Assembly: GCA_022702705.1 (NCBI GenBank)
Contig: CM040423.1
Coordinates: 125,625,852-125,689,851 of the forward strand
Direction: 5' to 3'
Length of the DNA: 64,000 nt
From: Papilionanthe hookeriana x Papilionanthe teres
Taxonomy: Eukaryota; Streptophyta; Magnoliopsida; Asparagales; Orchidaceae
How positions within the stretch are numbered: position 1 is the stretch's first letter; every line of letters starts with the position of its first letter. The translations under genes were made by a program, and so were the position numbers. The notes below the pieces were generated by a model. That model did not search any database. It was not told the DNA's origin and saw only the letters and a program-made list of their open reading frames with translations. Of this stretch, positions 46,558 through 59,485 are shown in pieces.

Positions 46558-47949
46558 TCATTCTGAGGGATCCAACATCAAATTATTATCAGATTTAGAT
46601 TTATTGACTGAAAAATATGGTTTAAGTCTATGTCCGTTAACTTTAAATATTTTTTCAGTCTTATGATCTTGAATATCTATAGCTCCATAAGAATGAACTT
46701 TTATCACAATAAATGGACCCATCCACTTGGACTTAAGTTTTCTAGAAAATATTCACAATCTAGCATTATAAAGTAAAAATTTTTGTCCTAGTATAAGATT
46801 TTTAGTAAGAATCTTCTGATCATGCCATATCTTCATCTTTTCCTTATAACTCTTAGTAGTTTCATAAGATTCATTCCTTATTTATTAAAGCTCATTCAAT
46901 TGCAATAATCTCCTTTTAGTAGCATCTTTCAAATTATAATTGAACTCTTTAATAGCCCAATATGCTTTATGCTCAAGTTCAAAAGGTAAATGACAAGCTT
47001 TTCCAAAATTCAGCCTATATGGGGACATTGCTACAGGTGTTCTATAAGCAGTCCTATAGGCCTACAAAGCATAATCCAATTTGATTGACCAATCCTTTCT
47101 ATTTGGATTAACAGTTTTTTCCAATATTCTTTTAATTTCACGATTGGATAATTCAACCAAACCACTTATCTGCGTATAATAAGCAATAGAAATGCGATGA
47201 TTAATATGATATTTCTTTGCTAACTTCCCAATAATCGCATTTCTAAAATTACTTCCCCCATAAGTTATGATTACTCTTGGTAATCCAAATCTGCAAAATA
47301 TATTCTTTTCTAAAAACATTGCAACACATTGAGCATCACATCAAGGTAAAGCAATAACTTCAATCCATTTGGAAACATAGTCTACTGCTATCAAAATATA
47401 AACATTTCCGAAAGATAGTGTAAATGGTCCCATAAAATCTAGTCCCTAAATATCAAATATTTCAACTTCCAACATATAATTTTTGGGCATCCCATTTCTT
47501 CTAGAAATATTGCCTACACGCTGACATCTATCACAATTTTTAATATAAATATTTGCATCCTTAATAATTGTAGGGAAATAAAATTCTGAATGTAATATTC
47601 TATATGCAGTTTTATCACTTCCAAAATGTCCCCCATAATCAGAATCATGACATTTTTGAATAGTTTTATATGTCTCTTCCAAAGGTACACATCTTCGAAT
47701 TATAAGATCCTTTCCTTATTTATATAAAAATGGGTCATCCCAAAAATAAGTCTTAGCATCATACATAAGTTTCTTATTTTCTTGGTATGTCAAACCATAG
47801 GGTATAATATTACTAACAATAAAGTTTACTATGTCTGCATACCACGGAACACGCAATTTTTTAACAGTGAACAGTTTTTCATCAGGAAAATGTTCATTAA
47901 TTTCTTCAATATCACAGAGAGATTTTTCAATTTCAAGCCTGGACAAATG
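46558..47949 (-). pseudogene. Integrase of element B (inactive)
   Basis: The zinc domain is intact (HDSDYGGHFG then KNCDRCQRVG, about 47530-47660). The first core aspartate is kept in GLDFMGPF (about 47437-47450, just after a stop). The second is lost: the family ITDGGS reads ITYGGS (codon at 47260-47262). The Glu in VELSNREIK is kept. SPYRLNFGK and the ELEHKAYWAIKEFN end are recognisable; the frame ends at 46558. Several stops separate the open segments. Confidence 0.88.
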
Positions 47950-48469
47950 ATCAGCAATTTAATTATCAGAACCCTCCCTATCTACTATCTCAAAATCAAA
48001 TTCTTGCAAAAGAAGAATCCATTTTATCAGTCTCAGTTTTGCATTTCTTTTCTTCATTAAATATTTAATAGCAGAATGATCAGTATGCACCACACATTTT
48101 GTTTCAATTAAATATGATTGAAATTTATCAAAGGTAAATACTATAGCTAATAACTCTTTCTCAGTAGTGGTACAATTAATTTGAGCTTCATTAAGAGTTT
48201 TACTATCATAAAAAATTATTTTGAAAATTTTCTCATATTTCTGACCTTCAACAACACTAATACATAATCACTAGCATCACACATTAATTCAAAAGGTTTT
48301 TCCCAATTTGGTTATATTATTACAGGTGCAGTGATTAATTTTGCTTTTAATGTTTCAAAGGCTTTGAGGCAATCATCATCAAAATTAAAAATTGCATCCT
48401 TTTCAAGTAAACGACATAAAGGTTTTGTAATCTTTGAAAAGTCTTTGATGAAACGCCTGTAGAATCCAA
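47950..48469 (-). pseudogene. RNase H domain of element B (broken)
   Basis: The start (FSKITKPLCRLLEKDAIF, about 48395-48450) and the PFELMCDASDY segment are recognisable on the minus strand. After about 48260 the frame shifts more than once, but the HTDHSAIKYL region can still be found near 48070-48100 in another frame. It is joined to integrase by a DHLSRLEIE-like stretch. Confidence 0.8.
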
Positions 48470-49690
48470 CATGTCCTCAAAAACTTCTAATTCCCCTTAC
48501 ATTGGTTGGGCAAGGTAAATTAGATATAACTTGAATTTTTGCAGGATCTTCCTCCAAACCTTTTTCTGAAATCCGATGTCCCAAAACAATTCCTCCTGCT
48601 ACCATAAATTGACATTTTTCCCAATTAAGGGCCAAATTAGTTTCTTCACAGCTTTTTAGAACTTTAGATAGATGTTCTAAACATGATTCAATTGAAATTC
48701 CAAACACTAAAAATTCATCCATAAAAACTTCAATCTCTTTTTCAATTAAGTCACCAAAAATAGCCATCATACATCTATGAAATGTAGCAGGGGCATTACA
48801 TAAACCAAATGGCATTCTTCTAAAAGCAAATGTACCATATGGACTGGTAAACGTAGTTTTCTCTTGATCCTCAGAAGAAATTTAAATTTGGTGGTAACTA
48901 GTATATCCATCTAGAAACTAAAAGTATTTATGCCAAGCCAGTCTATCCAACATTTGATTTAGAAAAGGGAGTGGAAAATGATCTTTCCTTGTGGCAATGT
49001 TTAATTTTTAATAATAAATGCATATTTGCCACCCTGTAACTTGTCTTGTTGGTATCATTTTATTTTTCTCATTAACAGTCACAGTTACTCCTCCTTTCTT
49101 AGGAACACAGTGAATAGGACTAACCCATGCACTATCTAAAATAGGGTAGATAATTCCAACATCCAACTATTTTAAAATTTCTTTCTTAACAATGTCTTTC
49201 ATAATATGATTTATTCTCCTTTAGGGATCAGCACGCGGTTTGCAATTATCTTCTATAAGAATTCTGTGCATACAAATTGAAGGACTAATTCCTTTAATAT
49301 TAGCAATTGTCCATCTAAAGGCTTTCTTGTGCTTCTTCAAAATTTCAAGGAAACTCTCTTCTTCTTTTTTAGTTAATTGAGAAGAAATTATAACATGTAA
49401 GTTTGAGGATTCACCTAGAAAAACATACTTCAAATGATCAGGAAGCATGTTTAGCTCAAGTTTAGGAGGTTTTTCATTTGATGGACCATAAGATTCATCT
49501 TTTTCAGTCATATCCAACAATTCAAAACTTTCATGAACATACTTTAAATCTTATTCTTGAAAATCTTCAGAATCAAATAACTCCTCTTCTTGTTTATATT
49601 CCAATTCTTCTCTTTCAGCTTTCTCTTCATAAGTTGATTTGAAATGACATTCACGTAAATATTCAATAACATCCATCTTATAACACTCAT
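48470..49690 (-). pseudogene. Linker and reverse transcriptase domain of element B (inactive)
   Basis: The linker (PPKLELNMLPDHLKYVFLGES, about 49410-49470) leads to the HRILIEDNCKPRADP start of RT. Then come the PKKGGVTVTVNEKNKMIPTRQ block, GWQICI-Y-KLN with a stop, the catalytic FLDGYTSYHQ block, and PFGLCNAPATFHRCM. The second catalytic box reads MDEFLVFG instead of MDDF: codon 48714-48716 is GAA, so one metal-binding Asp is Glu. The LNWEKCQFMV and GHRISEKG segments follow. Confidence 0.9.
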
Positions 49691-50060
49691 CTTCTTTACC
49701 TCTAGCAGGATATTTCATCGATTTTTAAATAATAAATGTAACATTCTGATCATTAACCCTCATCGTTAATTCCCTTTTTTGTACATCTATCATGGCTCTG
49801 CTTGCAGCCAGAAAAGGTCTCCCCAAAATTATGGGTATCTCTTTATCTTCCTCCATATCTAATATAATAAAATCCACAGGAAAAATAAATTGATCCACTT
49901 TTACCAAAACATCTTCTATAACTCCTTGAGGATATGTGATCGAACAATCTGCTAATTGCAGCGTTACAATAAATGGGGTTATTTCTCCTAGTCTCAGTCT
50001 TTTGAATATTGATAGAGGTAGAAGGTTAATGCTTGCACCCAAATCACATAAAGCTTTTCC
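49691..50060 (-). pseudogene. Aspartic protease domain of element B
   Basis: This is the best kept protease of the three: LCDLGASINLLP with the catalytic aspartate (about 50020-50055), the IPIILGRPFLAA run, and MIDVQKRELTMRVNDQ near the end. It is open from 50042 to 49725, then a stop. A frameshift or stop lies just before it near 50060-50110. Confidence 0.88.
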
Positions 50061-51572
50061 ACAAAATCTTTCTCTGATTGCACATGGAATTGTGAAACTT
50101 CCAGGATCTTTATAAGTTTTTCAGGAAGCTTTCTATGAATTATCGCACTGAACTCCTCACTAAATGCAACAGTCTCATTTTCTTCAAACTTCCTCTTTTT
50201 ATTAAGAATATCCTTCATAAATTTTGCATAGCTTGGCATTTTTTCTAAGGCTTCAGCAAATGGAATATTAATGGTAAGCTTCTTTAATATCTCCAAGAAT
50301 TTTGAAAATTGTTTATCTAACTTTTGTTGACGAAATCTTTGAGGAAATGAAGGTGGTGGTTTTTCTAAATCAACCTTAGGTGGAGAAATAGGTCTTTCAA
50401 AACCTTTTGGAGCATCCTCTTTAGGTCTTTCAATCTCTTTTTTTTTCTACTTCAGTTTCTTTTTGAACTCTACCATCCAATTCTTTTCCGCTTCTCAGTT
50501 GAATTTATTTTACTTGTTTTTTATTATTTTCTCTTGGATTCACTTCAGTATTACTTGGAAGCATTCCTTAGGATCTATTACTTAAGGCATTTGCAAATTG
50601 TCCCAATTGATTTTCAATATTTCTGATTGTTGCTCCATGAATTTGTAATTGATATCCCATATGTGATACTACTTCTTCTATAGACAACTTCTTTGCCTTT
50701 AATTGTAAAGCATTGTTATAACCTGAAGGATAAGTTAATCTATTATTATTATTACCTTGGTTCTTCCAATTCCCCAATGGGATTACTAGTTATTTCTCCC
50801 ATTGTTGATTAAAACCACCCTGATTATTATTATAACATTTAAAATTTGGATGATTCTTCCAACCTGGGTTATAATAATTGGAATTTGGGTTGTTAGGTTT
50901 ACTTATGGAATTCACAGTTTCTGGTAAAGAATAAGAATCAACCATTTGGCCTAATGAATATTCTTCAATCATGAGATTTGACTGAGAAAAATTCATCCCA
51001 AATTGGACTATCTTCCTTAATGCAGCAGCACCTTGATCTGCTAACATTGTAAAAGCATCATTCTCATAAACACTGCTACCTTTTTAGGATTTAACCTTTC
51101 AGAAGGCCATTGAAAATTATTAGTAGTCATTTCATCAATTAAAGCATAAGCATCAAAAATTGGTTTAGACATTAATGATCCACCAGCAGCAGCATCGATG
51201 ATTGATCTAAGAGATCCAACTAATCCATTATAAAAAGTTTGAATTATTAACCATTCTAGTATCACACGAAGTGGACATTTCCTTAGGAGATCTTTAAATC
51301 TTTTCCATGCTTCATATTTTGATTCCCCTTAAAACTGACAAAAAGATGTTATATTATTTCTCAATTTAACAGTCTTAGTTGGTGGAAAATATTTAGCAAG
51401 GAACTTCTGTGATAGTTCACCCCAAGTTCTTATTGATCCAGGTGATAATGAATGTAACCATATTTTAGCATTATCCCTTAGTGAGAAAGGAAAAAGTCTA
51501 AGTCCAATAACATCATCTGAAACACCATCATATTTAAAAGTAGCACACAACTCTAGAAAATTAACAAGAAGG
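50061..51572 (-). pseudogene. gag: gag of element B, C-terminal part
   Basis: Minus-strand segments with LRDNAKIWLHSLSPGS, AKYFPPTKTVKLRNNI (about 51360-51480), SIIDAAAGGSL, NFQWPSERLNPKK (about 51090-51110), and NPNSNYYNPGWKNHPNF (about 50845-50895). NIENQLGQFANAL comes near 50590, followed by a frameshifted Lys/Glu-rich tail. It is split from the N-terminal part by N4. At least four stops or frameshifts are present. Confidence 0.87.
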
Positions 51573-53756
51573 TGTTGGCATATTTTTAGGTTAAATGTTG
51601 TATTTTAAAAAAGGGGTCGCCTACAGAAATTGTCGGCGAATTTTAGATTTTAAATTTGATTTAAATATATATATAATTTTGAAAGTAACATTTGATTTTG
51701 AAAATAATTTTAAGTTTGAAAAATTTAAAATATGAAATCAAATTGATCTCACATCCCGAATAGTTTATATAAACGAGCACCGCACCACAAACTATATATC
51801 TATCCCGGAGAATAGACACACTACTTGATGATGGGGCTCGATTAAATAAACTAGAAGATTTGTGACATCCATTTGGTTTGCAAACATATTTTATAAGCCG
51901 ATAAGTTCCCCTGCTTAATATAAAGGAATTAAGCAAGGTTTATATTACCTGGGTTCTTAAAGTTCCCTATAAGGGCAAGCCCCTATAATTAATTGCATCT
52001 TAAATGTCGAGAATCATTTAAGAAAACTCTCGATAATGATTAGTGGTTTTGCTCTTAAGAATTTTAAAGTTTAAGGTTTTCAAAGGATTTGAGTTTTGGA
52101 GATTTCAATAGGGAATGGATCAAATTTGAAACAGTTTATTTCAGGAGTTCAAAGGAAGAAAAGTAGGAGAAGCTGAGGATCCAAGAAGAATCTTGGCAAC
52201 TTCCCAAACTATCCTATTGTTTGGCTTCGAGTTTGAGGAAATTATTTAATGTTGCAATTCTGCCAATTTTATTTAATTAGGACTTATATTCGTATGACAT
52301 GATCATACAAATAGCCTTAAAGATGTGAGGGTTTATGTCGTACCAAACGACTACCTCGGAGTCCTAAGACCGGTTAGGGCTTAATTTACATGACATGATC
52401 ATGCAAATGCCTAACGAAGAGGTTGAGGATTTATGTTGTACTAAGCAAACTACCTCTAAATCCTATGGCTTGGTTATTTAATTCTAAGGAAAGTTTTGCT
52501 GATATAGATCCGAGTTTTGCTGATGACGATGGCCTGCTGGCCACCATGCTCCGAGCTTCTTATTGTTGCAGAGGTTTAGTTTTAGAAGTCATAAATCAAG
52601 AGATGAGAGAAGTGTTTTGGTTTAGAGAAAATCTTAAAATCCAAGTGTTTTTTTTAGTGTTTTAATTAAAATAAATCTTAAAGTTGATTAAACAGAAACG
52701 ATTAAGATCACACGGTTCCGTCATCTCGACACCGTTATTTTCATCGAATTCACTTAGTCCAGATGAATTTGCTAAACTCAACTGAATGAGTTCCACACTT
52801 TCATTTAGACTGTTGGAAATCCCTTTAGCAACATGTGGGTTACATCATCCGAGGTATTCCCGATCAATAAACGAGACGTTTTAATTTAGTTGCAATTGTA
52901 GTTTTATTGTTCTATTTGTGATTAAATTTTGAGTTTTTTTATATTTTGAAATGTTATGGCGGTGAATTTTATATTGCAATGACTTTTAATTTAGCTTTGG
53001 TTTCAGTTCAGGGACTACCCTAAAGGTTTTGGTTTTCATGCAACAGTCTTGTTTATCATACAAGAAAAGTAAAGTACAATGCATGTAAGTAAATTGCAGT
53101 AAATTGTAATAAAATAAAAGCATACCTGGAGGGTCTTACCGTAATCCCAAGCTGCACTTAAAACACATGTTAAATCATTTAAATATTTCAACAAGTACTT
53201 AGGTAAAGCTAAGGGAAGGGTTTTGGATGTCTACCAAATTCCTAATCTTATAACTAGTCATCTCCTATGACGTCTACGTTCTTGTGTTTTGTTTAAGGAT
53301 GATTTTCTTCATCAAAGAACAATTAAATTTAGTTGTTCTTCTAAAACATCCCATCATATTGAGGAAGTGCTTAGGACAAGTCCTAAACATCTTTTCAATA
53401 TTTCTGGGATTGTTTTGAGTCCAAGTAAATTTAGTTGTACAGGTGAATTAATCATCCAAGAGTTTAGTTAAATTTTGTCTCTTGCTCAGTGAACTTAGGT
53501 ATTTGATTACCTGATGAATGAAGTGACATCTCACTTAATACTCTATTTAGGAGTTATAACAATTAAAGCCTTTAAGGGCAAATTGGTTTATCGAGATTTT
53601 TAATCATTCTTAATTTAAAGTTTGAACTAATGGTTTAAAGTAGTTTTAATTTAATAATGAGGTTTTAATTAATAATTTTATTTTTGGAATTGTGTTCAAA
53701 TTATTTTAGATTTAATTCTTAATGATTTCATTTAGGTTTGTTGTTAAATGATTTTA

Positions 53757-54060
53757 ATCCAATTTTATTTTAATTTAATTTTAATTTAATTTAATTTTAA
53801 TTTAATTTAATTTTTAATTTTAATTTAATTTAGATTTGTTTAATTTTTAATTCAATTTAATTTTAATTTAATTTAATTTAATTTAATTTAATTTTAATTT
53901 AATTTAATTTAATTTAATTTTAATTTTAATTTAATTTAATTTAATTTAATTTAATTTAATTTTAGTTTAATTTAATTTTAGTTTTAATTTAATTTAATTT
54001 TAGTTTTAATTTAATTTAATTTAATTTAATTTAATTTTAGTTTTAATTTTAGTTTTAATT
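53757..54060. repeat. (TTTAA)n-type pentanucleotide tract of N4
   Basis: Interrupted TTTAA/TTTTAA units over 300 bases, at the position of the tract in N2. Confidence 0.85.
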
Positions 54061-55828
54061 GTTAATTTTAATTATCAATTTGAATTATTATTTTAATTTT
54101 AAATTAGGAATTAAGTATTGTTAAAGTGACTTATTTAGGGATTTTTAAATTAAAGAATAAATATCCTCTTAATAATATCCCTATTTTAATGATCCAAATT
54201 TAAATATATTCTTTCCAAAATTTAAATTATTTATTTAATTAAAGTTTCATTTTTGATATTTTCAAAATGTTCAATGGGTTTCTACCCCTTAATTTTCCTA
54301 AGTTTCAATCTCCAAGAGAAAGTTAAAATCAAATATTTTACCCCCCCCCCCACATTTTGATTAAACCTAAAGTTTTAATTAAGGGTTAAAATTTTTAATT
54401 ACCTTTATGCCCTTTTAAGCTTATTTATTTCATAACTCACTAAATTGAGCTCAAATGAATTTGAAATTTTTATGTCACCTCACTCATATGTTAATTAAGA
54501 CATTAGAGGAGAAAAATATGATTTTTCTGAATTTAATTTATTTATATGATTATTTTTAGTAGAAAATAGGGGTTTTCAAAGAAAATTCAACAACATGACC
54601 AAGGAAAGGTTTCTATCCTTAAGAAAATTATGGTATGTTCCTAATGACCAGAGAACCACTTAGACCAATTTTATTGATTTTTTTAATTATATTTTATTTA
54701 TTATAATTATTTTAAGTTTTAGAGTATTAATTAATTTTAAAATGAAATAAAAGTTGAAAAATAGATTTTATATTTTTCTTAAATCACTCTGACCTCAAAG
54801 AGTTCAGAGAAATAAATTTTATAATTTTCTGATTTTTCTTTGATTTATTTGAATTATTTTAGTGAAAAAGGATAAAAACTCATTTTTAATATTAAAAAAT
54901 TACATTAAGCCTTTAAAATTTAATATCTCACCCTAGGGACTTAGGAAAAATATTTGGCTTGTTCCTAATTGATTAGCAATCATAATGTGACATTTTTATG
55001 ATTTTTAATATTTTATGATTTCTATTATTTTGTAATTATTAAAATATTTTGCAAAATCAACTTTTTTAGAAAATTCCAAGTTTAATTTTCCTAAACTCCC
55101 CTGATATCAGAGAAGCCCCAAAATCATTTTTGTTAATTTTTGAAGAGTATTTTTGGAGTTATGAATTTTCAAAGTTCCTTTTTGCTTATGAGGCTTAATT
55201 AATACATATGATAGGGTTAATCAAGTCCAATTGATTTCAAATTTTTATGTGAGTTCTCTCTGATCCTAAAGATTAGTGGAGAATTATTTTCAAGTTAATT
55301 TGGTTTATGGTTATCACTAATTAATTCAAATTCAATTTTAGTTGTTTAGGCCAATTAAGGTTATTATGAATGAATTAACTCAAAATATATTTTCATAGGG
55401 TCCCCTAGTCCTAAAGAACATCACCAAATTTTCCTAGAATTTATTTCATAACAAGCTAATTATTGAAATTAAAATACCTAAAACAGTGACATGAAATTGA
55501 AAATTCAATAACTTTTCACAGAGATGGACTCTGACCTTGAAAAATTCAGGGAATGTTCACAAGATCAGAGGCTTCAAAAGCCCTGTGGTCTCATGCCATG
55601 GTGAATTGTCTATGCAAATGAAAAATAAAAATACTGAAATCAGTAAATAAATTATTAAAAGTAAAATACTCATCCAATTAATTTGATTTCTTTTCCACAT
55701 TGTTCTCCTCTGTTCACTGAGCAAGAGGGTATTTTTATTTTATTTTTGTGATTTTTCTATGCAAAGATATGGATTTTTGAAGTTCTCGAAATTTAAATAA
55801 ATCAGAAATACCCTATTTATCTACTTAT

Positions 55829-55990
55829 CCACGCGGCGCCAGCGCAACATCGGCAGCTCCGGCAGCCCACGCGGCGCATTCCTATTCGACGCTGCCATCC
55901 AACTCAGCGCTCCGGGGGCCCACGGTTCATGTACCATTCTCTGGTCCGGCGCAATCTGAACCATCCACTCGATACATGCGAGATCCAAAA
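55829..55990 (-). other. GC-rich island in N4
   Basis: It matches the island of N2 in place and carries CCACGCGGC twice. No conserved ORF between the two copies supports coding. Confidence 0.55.
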
Positions 55991-56625
55991 GCTCCCGGTC
56001 ATCGTCTACGACTGGTGTGCACCCTTGACCGTCCACACTAAAACCCAAAGATCTCACTCAATTCTCAATGGATTTTCGTGTTCTTATGCTCTATGGATTA
56101 GTCTTGAAGAGACGAACACATCCATATGGTTTATAGGCTATGAAATTAACTTAAACAAAATTGAGAATCGCTGGAAGCTCGGGAGGAAGAGTGAGTTCAT
56201 ACCTTTGCTCAGAGAAGTGAAGCTTCGATCTGAGAGTTGTGTCACCTTCGATTGAGTCCAAGCAAGCTCCAGATGAAGTTCCTGGCTCTGGGGAATTATC
56301 TAGGTATGAAAGTGATCAACACCGATCACAAGCTTGGAGGCTGGAAGCAATGGCTGGCCTGGTGAGGGGGCTTTTGCTGGGGAACTTCTCATCTTGGTCT
56401 GGTGAAGATGTAGGACCAATTAATTTGAAGATTGGCTCACTGTCTTAAAGTGTCTTATTTTTTGGTTGGATTTTCAACTCAAAAATTGAGCTCTGTTAAT
56501 GGGGATTAGGGCAAAGGAGCACTGGGGATCAACTGCTCGCAGGTTAGGAGAAGGTCCTGGAGCAATTTTGGCAGAGTTTCCTTAAGTTCTGGTTCAACTC
56601 CTTGTTTGGCCGAGAGGTGGTGGTG

Positions 56626-56634
56626 TTTAAATAG
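56626..56634 (-). promoter_or_regulatory. TATA-like box of N4
   Basis: CTATTTAAA on the minus strand, followed by CACCACC, as in N2. Confidence 0.5.
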
Positions 56635-59015
56635 GCATGGCTGTAGGGCTTCCAAGGGGCAATTGGAGGTTGGGATCAGCTCCTCAGGGGAGGAGAAGAA
56701 TAGCTATGATGTCCATTTGGGTTGAGACAAGTCAGCAAGGGAGAATTCGAAAGTTTGGCTCACATGGTGCTTTCGGACATGGCATTTTTCAGCGACTGTA
56801 GTGGCTGGCCGGCCAGGCATTGGTCACCATCTTGAGCAGTGAGGTCAGGGCTGGGGTTTGGTGCAAGTAATTGGCTATTGCTATGTGTAAGGAGGTTTGA
56901 TTAAAATAGCATGGGGTAAGGGTCATTTTGGCTTGATTTTGGTCAACTCATGTATTTGGATTTGGTGCACCCACCAAGGGACTGATTTGGGCTGAGGGAG
57001 GTCAGATGAGTCAGCTAGGAAAGGGTAGTGAAGTCACCATCCATGAATATTTGGATTAATCATGGATTAAGGTGAAGCATTAAAAGGGTTAAAACCTTTT
57101 TAAGGGGGTTTAAAAGAGGCTACTCCTTTTACAATTAATTGTATGATGATGTGTAAAGTGATTCCCATGGCTTCATGTGGCTTGTACATGGCTTCAAAGC
57201 TTGCTCATGGTTTGGGAATGGCTTGGCTTACTTGCATGAGAAAGGGATTTTGGGATTTTTGGCATTTAGGGGTGATTTGGCATGAGGCTTGATTTGGAAT
57301 CATTTGATGATGGGATTGGAACTTAGGGAATGACTTTGATTAAATGGATGGTAAATGAAAATGTCATATGGGCTTTAGGATAGATTTTGGGCTCTTTGAA
57401 ATGGTTTTAGATGGGCTTTTAAAGTGATTTAGGGAAGTGGGCTTTTGGATTTTAGGATGGGCTTTTGGGTGAAAATTTTGTGAAGGACCATGCCAAATAA
57501 ATGTTGGGTTTAGTTTAGGGAGGTGTCATGAGTGGTTTGGAACAAGTTTAAAGTGATTTTGAATTGATTTGGGTTTAATGTCGTTGTTTTGGTAAAGTGG
57601 CCAAAGTGGTTCAAATTGGGCTAACTTGGGTTAAGGTTGGACTAAAGTTGGATTTGATGTAAAATTAATGTTGAGAAATGTTCATGGGATGGGAGTGTCA
57701 CAAAGAGTTTCCAACTTTGGTTGGGCTCTAATATTGGGATTTGGGCCCATTTGGGTTAGGTTTGGGCTTAGGTCAATTTAAGGGATTTTAGTTTTAGGTT
57801 AGGTTTGGGTGGAGTTTAGGTTCAAATTTTGGGAAAATCAAGTTATTGTTTTGTTTATGGGGGTGTTATTATGGTTTTAGAAAAGATTTGGGCCCAATTG
57901 ACGTTGAATTGGGTGAGTTTGAGCTAGGTTTAGGTCATGGGCCAAAATTGGGCCTTATGCCTCAAATTAAAATTGGGCTCAAATGTCAATCAAATTGGAA
58001 TTATATTTGGTCTAAATTGATATTGGGGATGTTGAATTGAAGTTTAGAATTGAATAGGACAAAAATTGAGGTCAATTGGGGTGGTTTGGTTTGACATTGG
58101 GTTCACTTGGGTTTAAAATGAGCCCAAATTGGGGGTTTTGGTAAAAGTGGGAAAAATTGGAAAAATTGGCCCATGGTGTAGTTGAACAAAATGAAAATGG
58201 GAATATTTGAGATTTTCTAGAATTTTTTTGTGAATTTTCTGAATTTTTTGGATTTTTTAGGTAAGAAGGGCATATTGGGTATTTGGAGGGTATTGGGGGG
58301 TACTTTTGGAATTTTTGGTATTTTTTGGCTATGGATGATTAATTTGAGTGGGGGAAATGTTTAGGATTAATTTTGTGGAATTTTGGGTAATTTAGGTGAT
58401 TTTGTAGATTTTGGGTAGTTTCAAGGGTTTTTGGTAGGTTTAGTGGGTGTAGGGCCCCGGGGGTCAAAAATTGAAATTTTGGAAAAATGAAGATTGATCA
58501 AATTTGAGTAGAATAGAATCACTTTGGTTGAGCCATGAAGCTATATTAAGCCCATATGAGCCATGAAGCCATATTAAGCCCATATGAGCCATGAGAGGAC
58601 TCATTTAAGGCATTCACTATGTTGTTCCTAACCCTCTTAGCCAGGGGCTTAGGGGTTAAGGACCATTCGTGTGAATTACCTACATGAGTCAGGAAGTCAA
58701 GTTGGGTGAGATTGTGGTTTTAGGGCTTGGAATGTGTGTGAGAGTGTAGTGTATGTGCAAGTCAACCCTCACCATACCAGGCCACCCAGGGTGTACCTAA
58801 GGCCAAGAAGTCTTATAGGGAACTCATCCTTTAAACCTCCACATTTGATTTCAACCCTCTAGGTGATTAGGGGTCTACAATCAGGCATGTGGGGTTTGCA
58901 TGGAGTCAAGAGGTGTTTGAACTTCTAAATGGTGGGTTCCATTTCTAGTCCTCTAAGATTAGTCAAAGGAAAAGCCTAAGGCTGTTCCTAAGTACTAAAG
59001 AGAGAGAAGAGAAGA

Positions 59016-59036
59016 GACCTCATCAAAAATGAGGTC
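59016..59036. promoter_or_regulatory. Terminal hairpin of N4
   Basis: An 8 bp perfect stem (GACCTCAT/ATGAGGTC) with a 5-base loop, four bases from the terminus, as in N2. Confidence 0.7.
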
Positions 59037-59040
59037 AACA

Positions 59041-59359
59041 TAAGCAAATTAGGACTTTCAGTTGTTGCTCCCCAAAACTGATTATTAGACATTATTTAGA
59101 TAATAGCAGGTTTAAGCTCAAAAGAATTAGCAGCTACAGCAGGGTTTTGAATGCTACCATGAAATTCATCTACTGTAGGGTTAACATAATCTCTTAAAGG
59201 TCTTAATTCTTGATGGATGCCTACATTTTGATTTTGATTATTTTCCATTTCTTAAATATTTTTATCATTTTTAGTATTTTTAATTTTTTTTATTTTTCTG
59301 ATAGTTCTTTCTAATTCAGAATCGTAAGACACAAGTCCCTCAGAACCTAAACTACGCAT
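59041..59359 (-). pseudogene. gag: gag of element B, N-terminal part
   Basis: The start at 59359 reads MRSLGSEGLVSYDSELERT, matching MRSSGSEGLLPFDSELEKT of A. Then come RDYVNPTVDEFHGSIQNPAV and FELKPAII, followed by a stop. N4 interrupts it at 59041. It has two stops. Confidence 0.85.
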
Positions 59360-59460
59360 ACAATGATAAAACAAAACAAAACACAACACGCTAACAAAAA
59401 ACAAAGAAAAGTAAAAAATTTAAAATTTCTTAATTCTCTTTAAAATGCAATTTAATTATT

Positions 59461-59479
59461 TTCCCCGGCAACGGTGCCA
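59461..59479 (-). other. Primer-binding site, tRNA-Asp type (element B)
   Basis: On the minus strand TGGCACCGTTGCCGGGGAA, one change from the family site, six bases from the LTR. Confidence 0.9.
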
Positions 59480-59485
59480 AAAACA

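Larger units (their letters stand above)
51573..59040 (-). mobile_element. N4: giant solo-LTR-like unit, 7.5 kb, inside gag of element B
   Basis: It has plus-strand ends TGTTGGCAT and GGTCAACA. Flanks are GAAGG (51568-51572) and TAAGC (59041-59045). They differ at two positions, but a five-base duplication GAAGC would join the two gag parts in frame. It has the same order as N2 reversed: ggGGTCGCCTA (near 51613-51624), conserved block 52690-52880, pentanucleotide tract 53757-54060, GC-rich island 55829-55990, TATA-like box 56626-56634, G/T-rich first part 57200-58500, and terminal hairpin 59016-59036. A C run at 54341-54351 is present. There is no direct LTR pair and no credible ORF. Confidence 0.65.

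Noticed and set aside
54341..54351. C homopolymer in N4
   Set aside because: An 11-base C run may be natural or an assembly effect; too little to build on.
55821..56448. Frames of 69-108 codons on both strands in N4
   Set aside because: They come from the GC-rich island, which has few stop codons, and are not conserved with N2.
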